Origin: Vreelandella nanhaiensis
Lineage (GTDB): Bacteria > Pseudomonadota > Gammaproteobacteria > Pseudomonadales > Halomonadaceae
Assembly (NCBI RefSeq): GCF_003990185.1
Contig: NZ_RZHF01000015.1
Coordinates: 136 to 64,135, forward strand
Direction: 5' to 3'
Length of the DNA: 64,000 nt
Position 1 is the first letter of the stretch, and each line of letters opens with the position of its first letter. The position numbers were made by a program, and so were the translations under genes. The notes beneath the pieces are model-generated. The model made no database searches and had not been told where the DNA came from. It was given only the letters and a program-made list of their open reading frames with translations. Below, one piece after another: positions 17,701 through 26,768 of the stretch.

Positions 17701-18333
17701 ATGGAAAGCCTGCACGACCCTGAAGCCAAACGCGCTCTGCGTCGCCAACTGCGCCGTAAACGCTCTATACTTTCAAGGCATGAGCAGCGCCAAGCCGCGC
17801 TCAATCTTTGCCAGCAGCTCAAACGTCTCCCCGAAGTTCAGCGCGCCCGACGTATCAGCTTGTATCTGCCGGTCAACGGTGAAATCGACCCCACGCCTCT
17901 TTTACCCTGGTTTCAAAAGCGTAATGTTGATGTTTACCTGCCCGTGCTGCGCCCGTTAAGCGCTAACTCGCTCTGGTTTGTTGCCTACCACGCCCACACA
18001 CCCATGGTGAAAAACCGCTTTGGCATCCTTGAGCCTGACACCCGGTTTGCCGCTCACCGCCGCAACCGCTTGCCTGCCTGGGCGCTGGATACGCTGATCG
18101 TACCGCTGGTGGGCTTTGATGCCCAGGCAAACCGCATGGGTATGGGCGGCGGCTTTTATGACCGAAGCCTGGCCTTTATACGCCGAGGAGGCCCGGCACC
18201 TGCTTTGATTGGTGTGGCTCACGCCTGTCAGCAGGTGGACACCCTGCCCGTGGAACCCTGGGACGTGCCGCTGACCGCCGTCGCGAGCGACAGGGCCGTG
18301 GTGCGAGCAGACAAAAAAAAGAGCCGGCCCTGA
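17701..18333 (+). CDS. ygfA: 5-formyltetrahydrofolate cyclo-ligase
   Basis: A 210-aa enzyme converting 5-formyl-THF to 5,10-methenyl-THF with ATP. It has the N-terminal KRALRRQLRRKRSILSRHEQ nucleotide-binding basic region and the family signature RMGMGGGFYDRSL in the second half. It begins about 10 nt after the 6S RNA, so it is probably co-transcribed with and processed from ssrS. The last codons (ADKKKSRP) are encoded by an A-tract and one arm of a hairpin that forms an intrinsic terminator for the opposite strand; the stop codon lies in the hairpin loop. Confidence 0.92.
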   Translation: MESLHDPEAKRALRRQLRRKRSILSRHEQRQAALNLCQQLKRLPEVQRARRISLYLPVNGEIDPTPLLPWFQKRNVDVYLPVLRPLSANSLWFVAYHAHTPMVKNRFGILEPDTRFAAHRRNRLPAWALDTLIVPLVGFDAQANRMGMGGGFYDRSLAFIRRGGPAPALIGVAHACQQVDTLPVEPWDVPLTAVASDRAVVRADKKKSRP

Positions 18334-18345
18334 TGGGGTCGGCTC
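18313..18345 (-). terminator. Intrinsic terminator of the 32-aa peptide gene, embedded in the end of ygfA
   Basis: On the minus strand a 10-bp stem (arms at 18336-18345 and 18321-18330, one G-T pair) with a short loop is followed directly by eight T residues (18320-18313). This is a canonical terminator for transcription coming from the small ORF at 18390-18488. It overlaps the ygfA coding end and stop codon. Confidence 0.85.
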
Positions 18346-18389
18346 GTATCGCCTTGCGGTAAGTAGCCGCGATGCCCGTAACGTTTCGA

Positions 18390-18488
18390 TTAACTTCCCG
18401 ATAACGCCTGGGCATAGCCAGTGGCAAGTACGCCTAATAAAAACACCACTGTTAATGCCATTACCATATCAGGCTTTTTCCGCCGCAT
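18390..18488 (-). CDS. Small single-span membrane peptide, 32 aa, uncharacterised
   Basis: An unrecognised ORF with its own complete expression signals. The product starts MRRKKPDMVM, continues with a hydrophobic span (ALTVVFLLGVLATGYA, residues 11-26) and ends QALSGS. The positive N-terminus predicts insertion with the N-terminus in the cytoplasm. GGAGAG sits 5 nt before the ATG. A promoter (TTCACT, 16 bp, TATAGT) lies upstream, a hairpin is in the leader, and an intrinsic terminator follows 45 bp after the stop. It resembles small inner-membrane proteins that modulate larger membrane complexes, but no function can be assigned. A signal peptide cleaved at YAQA is an alternative reading, though it would leave almost no mature protein. 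Confidence 0.7.
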   Translation of the reverse strand: MRRKKPDMVMALTVVFLLGVLATGYAQALSGS

Positions 18489-18522
18489 GCCGACTCTCCA
18501 ACACCTTGCGCCTTTGCACTGA

Positions 18523-18553
18523 TGCATCACCTTCATCTAGAGAGGATGATGCA
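18523..18553 (-). promoter_or_regulatory. Leader hairpin of the small peptide gene
   Basis: TGCATCA at 18523-18529 and TGATGCA at 18547-18553 form a perfect 7-bp inverted repeat around a 17-nt loop in the predicted 5' untranslated region, about 35 nt before the start codon. It might affect translation or RNA stability. Confidence 0.4.
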
Positions 18554-18572
18554 CCTCATTAATTCGCAGACG

Positions 18573-18600
18573 ACTATAGGACTTTAAGGCTATCAGTGAA
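18573..18600 (-). promoter_or_regulatory. Putative promoter of the small peptide gene
   Basis: Read on the minus strand, TTCACT (18600-18595) and TATAGT (18578-18573) are separated by 16 bp, predicting a transcript start near 18566 and a leader of about 78 nt. The remaining sequence to the ilvA stop at 18710 is AT-rich and shows no ORF. Confidence 0.55.
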
Positions 18601-18709
18601 AACTGCTAAACAGATGTTTTTTGGGCCTATTTAAACGTTTAACAATTTTTAAAGGCCTGCATGTCTTTCACTGAGGCATTAGTAAGCACTCATTAATCTC
18701 TTTGAGCAA

Positions 18710-20224
18710 TTAAGCCATGAACAGCTGGTAAGCCGGGTTATCGCTTTCATGCCAATAACGGTAGCCAATGGCGTTCAGATAATCGGCTACATGGGTCTGG
18801 TCGCCGCTAGGTACCTGCATACCCACCAAGACGCGCCCGTAGGCAGCCCCATGGTTGCGATAATGGAACAGAGAAATATTCCAGTCATGGGGCAATTGAG
18901 TCAGAAAGTTCATCAGCGCCCCTGGCCGTTCAGGAAACTCAAAACGATAAAGTGCCTCTTCGAAACGCTCACTGGGTCGCCCACCGCTCAAGTGGCGAAT
19001 ATGCAGCTTGGCAAGCTCATTATCGGTCAGATCTTCAACCTGATACCCACCGTCACGCAGCTTTTCGATCACGGCCTGACGATCTTCGCCCCCTGGTTTT
19101 ACCTGCACGCCAACAAAGATATGCGCCTCCGTGCTGTCCGCGTAGCGGTAGCTGAACTCGGTGACCATGCGCTTGCCAAGCGTTCGGCAAAACTTTTTGA
19201 AGCTACCGGGCTTTTCGGCAATAGTGACGGCTAGAATGGCTTCGCGCTGCTCGCCAAGCTCGGTGCGCTCGGCAATATGCTGTAAACGGTCAAAATTGGT
19301 GTTGGCGCCTGAGTTGATGCAGAGTAGCGTTTCACCCTCGACGCCGGTTTGCTGCACATACTTTTTCAACCCGGCAAGCGAGAGAGCACCCGAGGTTTCG
19401 GCCACTGCCCGGGTATCTTCAAAGATGTCCTTGACGGCCGCGCACATCTCATCGGTATTGACCGTGATTACCTCGTCCACCAGATCCTTCACCAACATGA
19501 ACGGCACCTCACCAATCTGGGCGACCGCGACACCTTCGGCAAATACGCCGACCTGCTCCAGAACCACACGCTCATTGGCTTCAAGGGCTGCCTTGAGACA
19601 AGCACTATCCTCGGCTTCAACGCCAATGATACGGATATCAGGGCGCAGATACTTGACATAAGCCGCTACGCCCGCAATCAGCCCGCCACCACCTACCGGC
19701 ACGAAAATGGCGTCTAGCCGTCCGCTGTGCTGGCGTAGAATTTCTACCCCAATCGTGCCCTGGCCCGCGATTACGTCAATATCGTCAAAGGGTGGGATAT
19801 AGGTATAGCCATGTTCTTCCATCAGTTCATGCGCATGCTCGGCGGCGGCGGCAAACGCATCGCCTTTAAGCACTACTTTAGCCCCGCGCGCGCGCACCGC
19901 CTGCACCTTGATATCCGGCGTAATACGCGGCATGACGATTACCGCTTTTACGCCCATCAATTTGGCCGCCATGGCAAGCCCTTGGGCATGATTACCCGCC
20001 GAGGCGGCAATTACGCCCTTGGCTTTCTGCTCCTCAGTAAGCTGGGCCATCTTGTTGTACGCGCCGCGTATCTTGAAGGAGAACACGGGCTGCAGATCTT
20101 CACGCTTAATCAAAATCTGATTGTTAAAGCGACGCGACAAAAAGGGAGCGGGAGAAATCGGGGTCTCACAGGCGGCTTCATAAACGTTGGCCTGGAGAAT
20201 CTTTTTGACGGTAGCTTCAAGCAT
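18710..20224 (-). CDS. ilvA: Threonine ammonia-lyase, biosynthetic
   Basis: PLP enzyme making 2-oxobutanoate from threonine, first step of isoleucine synthesis. The 504-aa protein (E. coli 514) has the PLP lysine at residue 51 in FSFKIRGAYNKM, the phosphate-binding VGGGGLIAG loop, and a C-terminal regulatory half with two ACT-like domains (ILAVTIAEKPGSFKKFC and FEFPERPGALMNFL). This indicates the isoleucine-inhibited anabolic form. ATG 20224 is preferred over a TTG at 20236. It stands alone, with no ilv neighbours. Confidence 0.94.
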   Translation of the reverse strand: MLEATVKKILQANVYEAACETPISPAPFLSRRFNNQILIKREDLQPVFSFKIRGAYNKMAQLTEEQKAKGVIAASAGNHAQGLAMAAKLMGVKAVIVMPRITPDIKVQAVRARGAKVVLKGDAFAAAAEHAHELMEEHGYTYIPPFDDIDVIAGQGTIGVEILRQHSGRLDAIFVPVGGGGLIAGVAAYVKYLRPDIRIIGVEAEDSACLKAALEANERVVLEQVGVFAEGVAVAQIGEVPFMLVKDLVDEVITVNTDEMCAAVKDIFEDTRAVAETSGALSLAGLKKYVQQTGVEGETLLCINSGANTNFDRLQHIAERTELGEQREAILAVTIAEKPGSFKKFCRTLGKRMVTEFSYRYADSTEAHIFVGVQVKPGGEDRQAVIEKLRDGGYQVEDLTDNELAKLHIRHLSGGRPSERFEEALYRFEFPERPGALMNFLTQLPHDWNISLFHYRNHGAAYGRVLVGMQVPSGDQTHVADYLNAIGYRYWHESDNPAYQLFMA

Positions 20225-20309
20225 GCGGGTATCCAAAACGTGTGGTTAAGACGCGAACAAAGCCTGTATTGGTAGCAGATTACGCCTACCGACGTCTACC
20301 GTGTTTCCA

Positions 20310-20338
20310 TCGGCAGGCGCCGCTTTGCCCGGTATACT
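20310..20338 (+). promoter_or_regulatory. Putative rpiA promoter
   Basis: A near-consensus TATACT at 20333-20338 lies 17 bp after TCGGCA (20310-20315), about 40 bp before the rpiA start. Confidence 0.5.
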
Positions 20339-20376
20339 AACGCCATAACTCCACGCTTACCCATAAAGGTTTCCCC

Positions 20377-21051
20377 ATGACGCAAGATGAACTCAAGGCC
20401 GCCGTGGCCGATGCGGCTATCAAAGAGATCGAATCAAAACTTGAGAAAGACACCGTACTGGGTATCGGCACCGGTTCAACGGCCAACCTGTTTATTGACC
20501 GCTTAGAGCCGCTGCGCGACCGCTTCAAGGGTGCGGTGGCAAGCTCGGAAGCCAGCGCCAAGCGTCTGGAGGGCCTGGGTATTGAGGTATTCGAGCTCAA
20601 CAGCGTGGGCACGGTGCCTTTCTACATCGATGGCGCAGACGAAGTGAATACTCACTTACATATGATAAAGGGCGGTGGTGCTGCGCTTACCCGTGAGAAA
20701 ATTGTCGCTGCGTGCGCCGAGCGTTTCATCTGTATTGCCGATGGCTCAAAGCACGTCACCACGCTGGGTGAGTTTCCCCTGCCGGTCGAGGTCATTCCCA
20801 TGGCGCGCTCCTATGTGGCGCGTGAACTGGTGAAAATGGGTGCTGATCCGGTTTATCGCCAAGGCGTAGTAACCGACAACGGCAATCATATTATCGATTG
20901 CTATGACTTCATGATCACCGATCCGGTGGCCATGGAAGCTCGAATTAATGCCATTGTCGGCGTGGTGACCAACGGTCTTTTTGCCGCACGCGGCGCGGAT
21001 ATATTGCTGCTAGGTAAAGAGAATGGCGTCGAACGTGTGGCCCTGCGCTAA
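20377..21051 (+). CDS. rpiA: Ribose-5-phosphate isomerase A
   Basis: Interconverts ribose-5-phosphate and ribulose-5-phosphate in the pentose phosphate pathway. The 224-aa protein (E. coli 219) opens [14 protein letters not shown] and has the [11 protein letters not shown] phosphate loop, the [10 protein letters not shown] segment with the active-site aspartates, and [14 protein letters not shown]. It is divergent from ilvA and overlaps the end of waaA on the opposite strand by 4 bp. Confidence 0.96.
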   Translation: MTQDELKAAVADAAIKEIESKLEKDTVLGIGTGSTANLFIDRLEPLRDRFKGAVASSEASAKRLEGLGIEVFELNSVGTVPFYIDGADEVNTHLHMIKGGGAALTREKIVAACAERFICIADGSKHVTTLGEFPLPVEVIPMARSYVARELVKMGADPVYRQGVVTDNGNHIIDCYDFMITDPVAMEARINAIVGVVTNGLFAARGADILLLGKENGVERVALR

Positions 21052-22337
21052 GCGTTGAGCAGTGCCTCAAGGCCATCAAGGGTGCGGCCTAGTGCCCCTT
21101 GGTGTGCCTTGATTACGGCAATCCCAGCAAGCCCCTCTTCTACCCCCCGTTCCGGGTCATCAAAACGGGCGCCAAGGGCATGAACGAGCGCATCGGTACT
21201 CTCTACCAGCGTTAGCGCCCCAGCAGTTTGTAGTGGTTCAACCACGTCAGCAAAATTTTCGACAAAGGGGCCGCTGAGTACGGGTTTACCAAGGGCCGCC
21301 GGTTCAAGCACATTGTGCCCGCCTAACGGCACTAGGCTACCGCCTACGAAGGCTACGTGGCCAGCGCCATACAGTATACCAAGCTCTCCCAGCGTATCGC
21401 CTAGATAGACCTGGGTCGCTTGCGTGACGGGCTCTCCTTGGCTGCGTCGGCTGCTCACCCATCCCTGCGCCTGGCAAAGGGCGGCTACCTCGTCAAAGCG
21501 TTGAGGGTGGCGTGGTGCGATAATCAACAGCGCATCCGGATAGCGGCAAAGCAACTGGCGATGAGCTTCAAGCAACAGGACTTCTTCGCCATCCCGTGTT
21601 GAGCCCGCCACCCATATGGGTCGATCGCCCCAAGCCTCCCGCAAATGCCCACTTTCAGAAAATGTACCCTGTGTGCTTGCAAACTCGAACTTCAGCGACC
21701 CGACTACAGCGGTTTTTTCCGGCGCGCAGCCAAGTGCTACAAACCGCTCGGCATCGGCTTGCGATTTGGCCGCCAGCCAATTGACGTTGGCAAGCGCGTC
21801 AGCCATTAGCGGGGCGATTTTCTGATAGCGACTGAACGCCCTGGGCGATAGCCGCCCGTTAACCACGGCAACCGGGATATCAAAGCGCCTGCAAGCGTGA
21901 AGCACGTTGGGCCAAAGCTCGGTTTCAAACATGATCGCAAGCGCGGGTTTTACACGACGCACAAAACGCCTGGCCGCACCGGGAAAATCCAGGGGTAAAA
22001 AGCAGTGGGCAATTCGCGCCTGATGGAAGGGCTGCTGCTTAATCAGCGCCTGAGCCTGCTGGGCGCCTGTGGCAGTCATGGTGGTAAGCAGTAGGCTGTG
22101 GTGAGAGTAACGCGCCAACAGCGCCTCAATCAGTGGGCGAGCGGCATGCACCTCGCCTACCGAGGCACAGTGCAGCCAGAGGCGCGGTCTGGCAGGCAGC
22201 TCCCCCAGGCGCGTCCCTAACCGCTGCCATCGTGAGTAAGTGGGCACTTGCTCACGCCAGATGCGCCAGCCAATCAACGGTACAAGCGCATAGAGCGCCG
22301 CCGAATAGCCAAGCCGCGGCCAACTGATTCGCCCCAT
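21048..22337 (-). CDS. waaA: 3-deoxy-D-manno-octulosonic acid transferase
   Basis: Adds Kdo from CMP-Kdo to lipid A precursor at the inner membrane, cytoplasmic face. The 429-aa GT30 protein has an N-terminal membrane-anchoring segment (about residues 8-24), [13 protein letters not shown] with the catalytic base Glu62, the FETELWPN motif and [12 protein letters not shown]. The start shares one base with the hldE stop (TAATG). The adjacent kdkA gene suggests that Kdo is phosphorylated here, as in organisms with a single Kdo, but whether this WaaA adds one or two Kdo units cannot be told. Confidence 0.94.
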   Translation of the reverse strand: MGRISWPRLGYSAALYALVPLIGWRIWREQVPTYSRWQRLGTRLGELPARPRLWLHCASVGEVHAARPLIEALLARYSHHSLLLTTMTATGAQQAQALIKQQPFHQARIAHCFLPLDFPGAARRFVRRVKPALAIMFETELWPNVLHACRRFDIPVAVVNGRLSPRAFSRYQKIAPLMADALANVNWLAAKSQADAERFVALGCAPEKTAVVGSLKFEFASTQGTFSESGHLREAWGDRPIWVAGSTRDGEEVLLLEAHRQLLCRYPDALLIIAPRHPQRFDEVAALCQAQGWVSSRRSQGEPVTQATQVYLGDTLGELGILYGAGHVAFVGGSLVPLGGHNVLEPAALGKPVLSGPFVENFADVVEPLQTAGALTLVESTDALVHALGARFDDPERGVEEGLAGIAVIKAHQGALGRTLDGLEALLNA

Positions 22338-23767
22338 TAGCCTTCGCGGTCCAGAATGGAGCTGATCATGGCGGTCGTGGAGACGCCATCTTCAAAGCCC
22401 AGCACCTTGACCTCGCCGCCGTTGGCTCGTACGGCCTCGCCCCCGGCGATATCGTCAGGATGGTAATCGCCTCCTTTGACCAGGATATCCGGCAGCACAG
22501 CTTCAATCAGCGCCTGGGGTGTGTCATCACTAAACGGCACCACCCAGTCTACCGCACCCAAGCCTGCCAGCACCTGCATGCGCCGGTTAAGCGGGTTAAT
22601 GGGCCGCTTGGGCCCTTTCAGGCGGCCGATCGATGCATCGTCATTAACCGCCACGATCAGGCGGTCGCCGAGACGCTTGGCCTGTTCCAGGTAAGCCACG
22701 TGCCCGGCATGCAGGATATCAAAGCAGCCGTTGGTCATGACCACCCGCTCGCCACGCAGCTGGGCGGCGCGCACTGCGTCAACCAGCAGCGCCTGCTCAA
22801 TCACGCCGAACTCGGCGAGTTTGTCGCCATGCAGTGCGGTGTACAGCTCGGCCACTGACAATGTGGCGGTACCCGGCTTGGCGACCACCAGCCCAGCCCC
22901 CAGGTTAGCTAGCATCATGGCTTCCGGCAGCGCGTGACCTGCGGCCAGCGCCAAGCCCATCAAACCGATGACCGTATCACCGGCCCCGGTGACATCGAAA
23001 ACTTCCTGGGCGCGCGTGGGCAGATGGATGGGTGGCTGGCCTGCGCAAATTAGGGTCATGCCTTTTTCACTACGTGTGATTAGAAGCGCTTCCAGCTCAA
23101 GCTCGGCGCGCAGCGCTTCACCGCGTTTGGCAAGCTCAGCATCGCTCGCACAATGGCCCACTACGGCTTCAAATTCGGTAAGGTTGGGGGTAATCAGGTT
23201 TGCCCCCCGGTATTTGGTGAAGTCCTGCCCTTTAGGGTCAATAAGAACGCGTTTACCGTGAGCGCGTGCCTGAGCAATCAGCCGTTCAACCTGATTGAGC
23301 GTGCCTTTACCGTAGTCGGAAAGGATGACGATATCGCAGTCGACCAAGGCCTTTTCTACCTGACCCACCAAGCCGGAGGTGTCTACCTTATCCAGGTGCT
23401 GCTCAAAATCCAGACGCAGTAACTGCTGGTTACGGCTCATGACGCGCAGCTTGGTTATCGTAGGTATATCGGCGCTGCGCTGAAAGTAAGTACTTACATC
23501 AGCGGTATGCAGACAAGCCTCCAGCAGGTTGGCATTTTCGTCGTCACCAACCACGCCTGCCAGGGCCGCATGCCCGCCCAGTGAAGCGACATTAAGTGCC
23601 ACGTTGGCTGCGCCGCCCGGGCGGTCGTCCGCCTCTTCTACCCGCACGACCGGTACTGGCGCTTCCGGTGAAATACGCGACGTTCCGCCGTGCCAGTAAC
23701 GGTCCAGCATAACGTCGCCTACGACCAATACATGGGCATGTTCAAGAGCGGTTAAATCAACTTTCAT
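22337..23767 (-). CDS. hldE: Bifunctional heptose 7-phosphate kinase / heptose 1-phosphate adenylyltransferase
   Basis: Makes ADP-D-glycero-D-manno-heptose for the LPS core together with GmhB and HldD, both in this window. The 476-aa protein has an N-terminal ribokinase-type kinase ([23 protein letters not shown], and TGAGD at about 260-264) and a C-terminal cytidylyltransferase-like domain with [10 protein letters not shown] (HAGH at 353-356). The start at 23767 aligns exactly with E. coli HldE. It overlaps the upstream glycosyltransferase by 11 bp and waaA by one base. Confidence 0.96.
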   Translation of the reverse strand: MKVDLTALEHAHVLVVGDVMLDRYWHGGTSRISPEAPVPVVRVEEADDRPGGAANVALNVASLGGHAALAGVVGDDENANLLEACLHTADVSTYFQRSADIPTITKLRVMSRNQQLLRLDFEQHLDKVDTSGLVGQVEKALVDCDIVILSDYGKGTLNQVERLIAQARAHGKRVLIDPKGQDFTKYRGANLITPNLTEFEAVVGHCASDAELAKRGEALRAELELEALLITRSEKGMTLICAGQPPIHLPTRAQEVFDVTGAGDTVIGLMGLALAAGHALPEAMMLANLGAGLVVAKPGTATLSVAELYTALHGDKLAEFGVIEQALLVDAVRAAQLRGERVVMTNGCFDILHAGHVAYLEQAKRLGDRLIVAVNDDASIGRLKGPKRPINPLNRRMQVLAGLGAVDWVVPFSDDTPQALIEAVLPDILVKGGDYHPDDIAGGEAVRANGGEVKVLGFEDGVSTTAMISSILDREG

Positions 23768-24842
23768 GACGAGATCCTGAGGCAGTATGGGCAAGTAGCG
23801 TGTCGAGCTGGGCGATGACAGTATCGGTTTTGATCAGCGCCATGGCATCCTGATGGCGCACCCGCTGACCCCAGGGCACCTCTTCCACCGATTTATGCAA
23901 ATAAGCGCGTACCGCTTCGGGGTAGGCATTCACCGCGAAATCACGCCAGCAATAGGGGGCGGCGCGCTGGGGGTTGGTCGTGGCGTATAGCCCAAGTGTC
24001 GGCGTGCCCATGGCGTTGGCCATATGTGCCGGGCCAGTATCCGGCGCAATCACTGCGCGGGCCTGGCCAATCAACGCCAGCACACCCTTGAGCGAGGTAC
24101 CGCCAATTGCATTGATCACGCTGTCCGGCTGGCACAGGTTTTCGATCTGCTCGCCCATCTCGCGCTCAAGGGAGCTGCCCCCGCCGGTGAGTACGCTTTT
24201 CAGACCGTGGTGCACCCAGGCGTGTTCAATAACGCTGGCGTAACCCTCGACCGACCAGTTGCGAAAGTTGCGCAGGCGCGTATTGCTGCATGGGTTGATC
24301 ACCAGATAAGGCGTCTCGCCGCTGATGGCTCGCGCCTCATCAAGGGCAGTTTGCGGCACTGGCATATCCCACTCCAGGCGGGTATCGCCAACCCCCAATA
24401 GGCGGGCAAAATCCATGAAGGATTCCAGAACATGGGCCTGGGCGTGGGGTGCCAGCTGGTACTGGGTAAACCAGTGCTGGGCATCCTTGGCGCGGGCTTT
24501 ATCATAGCCTATGCGCACGTCTGCCTTGAGACCCAGAGAAAGCACGCTGGCGCGAATTGCCTGCTGCATGTGCAAGAGCACGTCAAAACGCGTGTCGGAA
24601 AGTTCACGCCACAGGGCACGCATACCGGCAAAACCGGTCGATTTGTCATACACAACAAACTCGACCCCGGAAAGCCCCGCCAGTAGACTGTGCTCCCCTT
24701 TGCCGATAATCCAGGTAATGCGCGCTTGTGGCCACTGACGTTGTAGGGCGCGTACCGTCGGCACAAGATTGCACACATCTCCTAGAGCGGAGAGGCGCAA
24801 AATGGCAATGTGATTGGGTTCAGCAGGCAACGAGGGCTTCAT
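23757..24842 (-). CDS. Glycosyltransferase family 9 (heptosyltransferase-like)
   Basis: A 361-aa GT9 protein with the N-terminal [20 protein letters not shown] Rossmann segment and a C-terminal nucleotide-sugar site [28 protein letters not shown]. It probably adds a heptose or related sugar to the LPS inner core. It is not clearly WaaC or WaaF; it resembles the extra GT9 enzymes of marine gammaproteobacteria. Its ATG (CAT at 24840-24842) overlaps the kdkA ATG on the other strand within one CATG. It precedes hldE and waaA on the same strand. Confidence 0.85.
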   Translation of the reverse strand: MKPSLPAEPNHIAILRLSALGDVCNLVPTVRALQRQWPQARITWIIGKGEHSLLAGLSGVEFVVYDKSTGFAGMRALWRELSDTRFDVLLHMQQAIRASVLSLGLKADVRIGYDKARAKDAQHWFTQYQLAPHAQAHVLESFMDFARLLGVGDTRLEWDMPVPQTALDEARAISGETPYLVINPCSNTRLRNFRNWSVEGYASVIEHAWVHHGLKSVLTGGGSSLEREMGEQIENLCQPDSVINAIGGTSLKGVLALIGQARAVIAPDTGPAHMANAMGTPTLGLYATTNPQRAAPYCWRDFAVNAYPEAVRAYLHKSVEEVPWGQRVRHQDAMALIKTDTVIAQLDTLLAHTASGSRHES

Positions 24843-25587
24843 GCGCTTAACGGCACTCCGACAGAAAAATAGTCTGATTTTACATGATGCAGACAGTTTA
24901 AGTGACGCGTCGGGAACACACCAACTATCGCACCCGATTGAGTCTGAACTATTTAGTGCTGATTACTGGCGTCGCGAGGGCCTTGTGGTAGGTGAAGCGC
25001 CAGGTCGGGGCAGCAGTCTTTTCCTGCAGGCAACACCTACTCAACAGTGGGTATTGCGTCCCTATCGGCGCGGCGGCCTGATGGCGAAGCTCAGCGAAAA
25101 GCGCTATTGGTGGACGGGCGCCGAGCGTACCCGCGCCTTTCAGGAACTGCGTTTAACCGCAGCGCTTTTTGAAAAAGGTCTGCCGGTCCCAGCACCGGTT
25201 GCCTGCTGCGTGACGCGCTATGGCATGACCTATGAGGCGGCGCTTCTTACCGTGCGCATCCCCGGTGCCCGGGCGCTGGCAAGCCTGCTCGCCGCTGGCG
25301 AAGCAGACGATGCGCTGCTGCGCCAGGTCGGCACCATGATTAAACGTTTTCATGAGGCCGGTCTTGATCATGTCGATCTCAATGCCCGCAATATTTTAAT
25401 CGATCCCAGCGCCACGCCTTGGCTGATTGACCTTGACCGCTGCCGGCTACGCGAACCGGGTAAGTGGCAGTCCAATAACCTTAAGCGTCTTTCCCGCTCG
25501 GTAGCCAAGTTCAGCGCCCCTAGCCGGGTCGCCACCGTCATGGACTGTATTCACGCGGGCTATCATCAGGACTACGCCCCCCGGTAG
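24841..25587 (+). CDS. kdkA: 3-deoxy-D-manno-octulosonic acid kinase
   Basis: Phosphorylates Kdo of the LPS inner core, giving a negative charge in place of a second Kdo. The 248-aa protein has a kinase fold: WVLRPYRRGGLMAK near residues 70-83, and the catalytic loop HVDLNARNIL at 177-186 followed by LIDLDRC around 195-201. This matches the KdkA/InaA-type kinases. GAGGG lies 5 nt before the chosen ATG. Its 3' end overlaps the GT4 gene on the other strand by 16 bp. Confidence 0.85.
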   Translation: MRLTALRQKNSLILHDADSLSDASGTHQLSHPIESELFSADYWRREGLVVGEAPGRGSSLFLQATPTQQWVLRPYRRGGLMAKLSEKRYWWTGAERTRAFQELRLTAALFEKGLPVPAPVACCVTRYGMTYEAALLTVRIPGARALASLLAAGEADDALLRQVGTMIKRFHEAGLDHVDLNARNILIDPSATPWLIDLDRCRLREPGKWQSNNLKRLSRSVAKFSAPSRVATVMDCIHAGYHQDYAPR

Positions 25588-26687
25588 AGCTCAATCAAGC
25601 GTTTTACATGCTGCTTGTTGCTGAAGTATTGCTCAACCCGCGCCCTGGCGGCCCGGCCCATTGCCTCACGCCTGGCATCATCGCGCACCATGGCGTCTAT
25701 CGCTGCGGCCCAGGCGCTGATGTCACGAGGTCCCACCAGCACGCCGGAAGTGCTATCAACCAGCTCCGGGAGCGAACCGGTATTGGAGCCGATAATCGGC
25801 ATGCCGCAGGCCATGGACTCGATAATCGTCAGGCCAAAGGCTTCGTTTTCCGAGGGAATGCATACCATATCCAGCACGGGCAGAATCTCGGTCAGATCGT
25901 TGCGGTGGCCTAGAAAGGTGATTTTCTCGGCAAGCGACGTGCCCGCAATCATTGCCTGTAGCTCGGTGTAGAAGTTTTCTGTACCGCCGGAGGCGTAGTC
26001 CGTTCCGCCGATGGAGAGCGCATAGAAATCAAGCGCGGGGTCAAGCTCAAGCAGCGCCTTGATCCATATATCCTGACCCTTGCCCGGCGTTACGCGCCCC
26101 GGTAGCCCTATCACCACCGCCCCTTTGGGCACGCCTAACACTTCACGCTTGGCCCGGATCGCTTCAGTATCATGGCACGGCCGATACGTATTGATATTTA
26201 CCCCATGGGGTAGGCAGATAACGTTTTCACGGGGTACGGGCAGGTTGCTGATATTACGTTGGTGGGTAGCCTGGCTGATCGACAGAACGCGATCCACCTT
26301 TTTATAGGCAAACCGGTGGTAGGGGTTTTTCTTGGGCCGGCGCCCACCAACATGATCGGTATACAGTACGTTGAGATCCGGCATCAGGCACTTCAATAGA
26401 GCACTTAGCCTTAAATCGCTCGATTTATGGCAATGAGCGACCTTCACGTTCTGCTCGATCAGCCAGCGGCGAATGCCCAATAAGTTAGTTAATGCTGCCG
26501 GGTTGCTCTTAAAGGCCTTGTACACCACACCATTGCGCTGCATGTACGTTTCTACCTTGGTATTTTCAAGGCAGATACCAATAACCTCCCAGCCCTCCCC
26601 TTTTAAGTCCTCGATGACTCGGTCGACATAGAGTTCCATGCCTCCTTTGCCGTCCGACATACACAGCTGCAGCACTTTATCCGCCAT
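25572..26687 (-). CDS. Glycosyltransferase family 4
   Basis: A 371-aa GT-B enzyme. The N-terminal half opens with KVLQLCMSDGKGGMELYVDRV, and the C-terminal half has the donor-site GRVTPGKGQDIWIKAL and the retaining-GT4 ENEAFGLTIIESMACGMPIIGSNTGSLPE segment with its two glutamates. It likely adds a sugar to the LPS core; donor and acceptor are unknown. The start at 26687 is taken because GGTGG lies 7 nt upstream; ATGs at 26702 and 26708 are alternatives. Divergent from the next GT9 gene. Confidence 0.85.
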   Translation of the reverse strand: MADKVLQLCMSDGKGGMELYVDRVIEDLKGEGWEVIGICLENTKVETYMQRNGVVYKAFKSNPAALTNLLGIRRWLIEQNVKVAHCHKSSDLRLSALLKCLMPDLNVLYTDHVGGRRPKKNPYHRFAYKKVDRVLSISQATHQRNISNLPVPRENVICLPHGVNINTYRPCHDTEAIRAKREVLGVPKGAVVIGLPGRVTPGKGQDIWIKALLELDPALDFYALSIGGTDYASGGTENFYTELQAMIAGTSLAEKITFLGHRNDLTEILPVLDMVCIPSENEAFGLTIIESMACGMPIIGSNTGSLPELVDSTSGVLVGPRDISAWAAAIDAMVRDDARREAMGRAARARVEQYFSNKQHVKRLIELYRGA

Positions 26688-26768
26688 CCCGACACCACCC
26701 ATACGCACCGTTAAACAATGAATACAATCTCTTGTAGTATACAGGCTGCAATTAACAGGGCTTTAACC

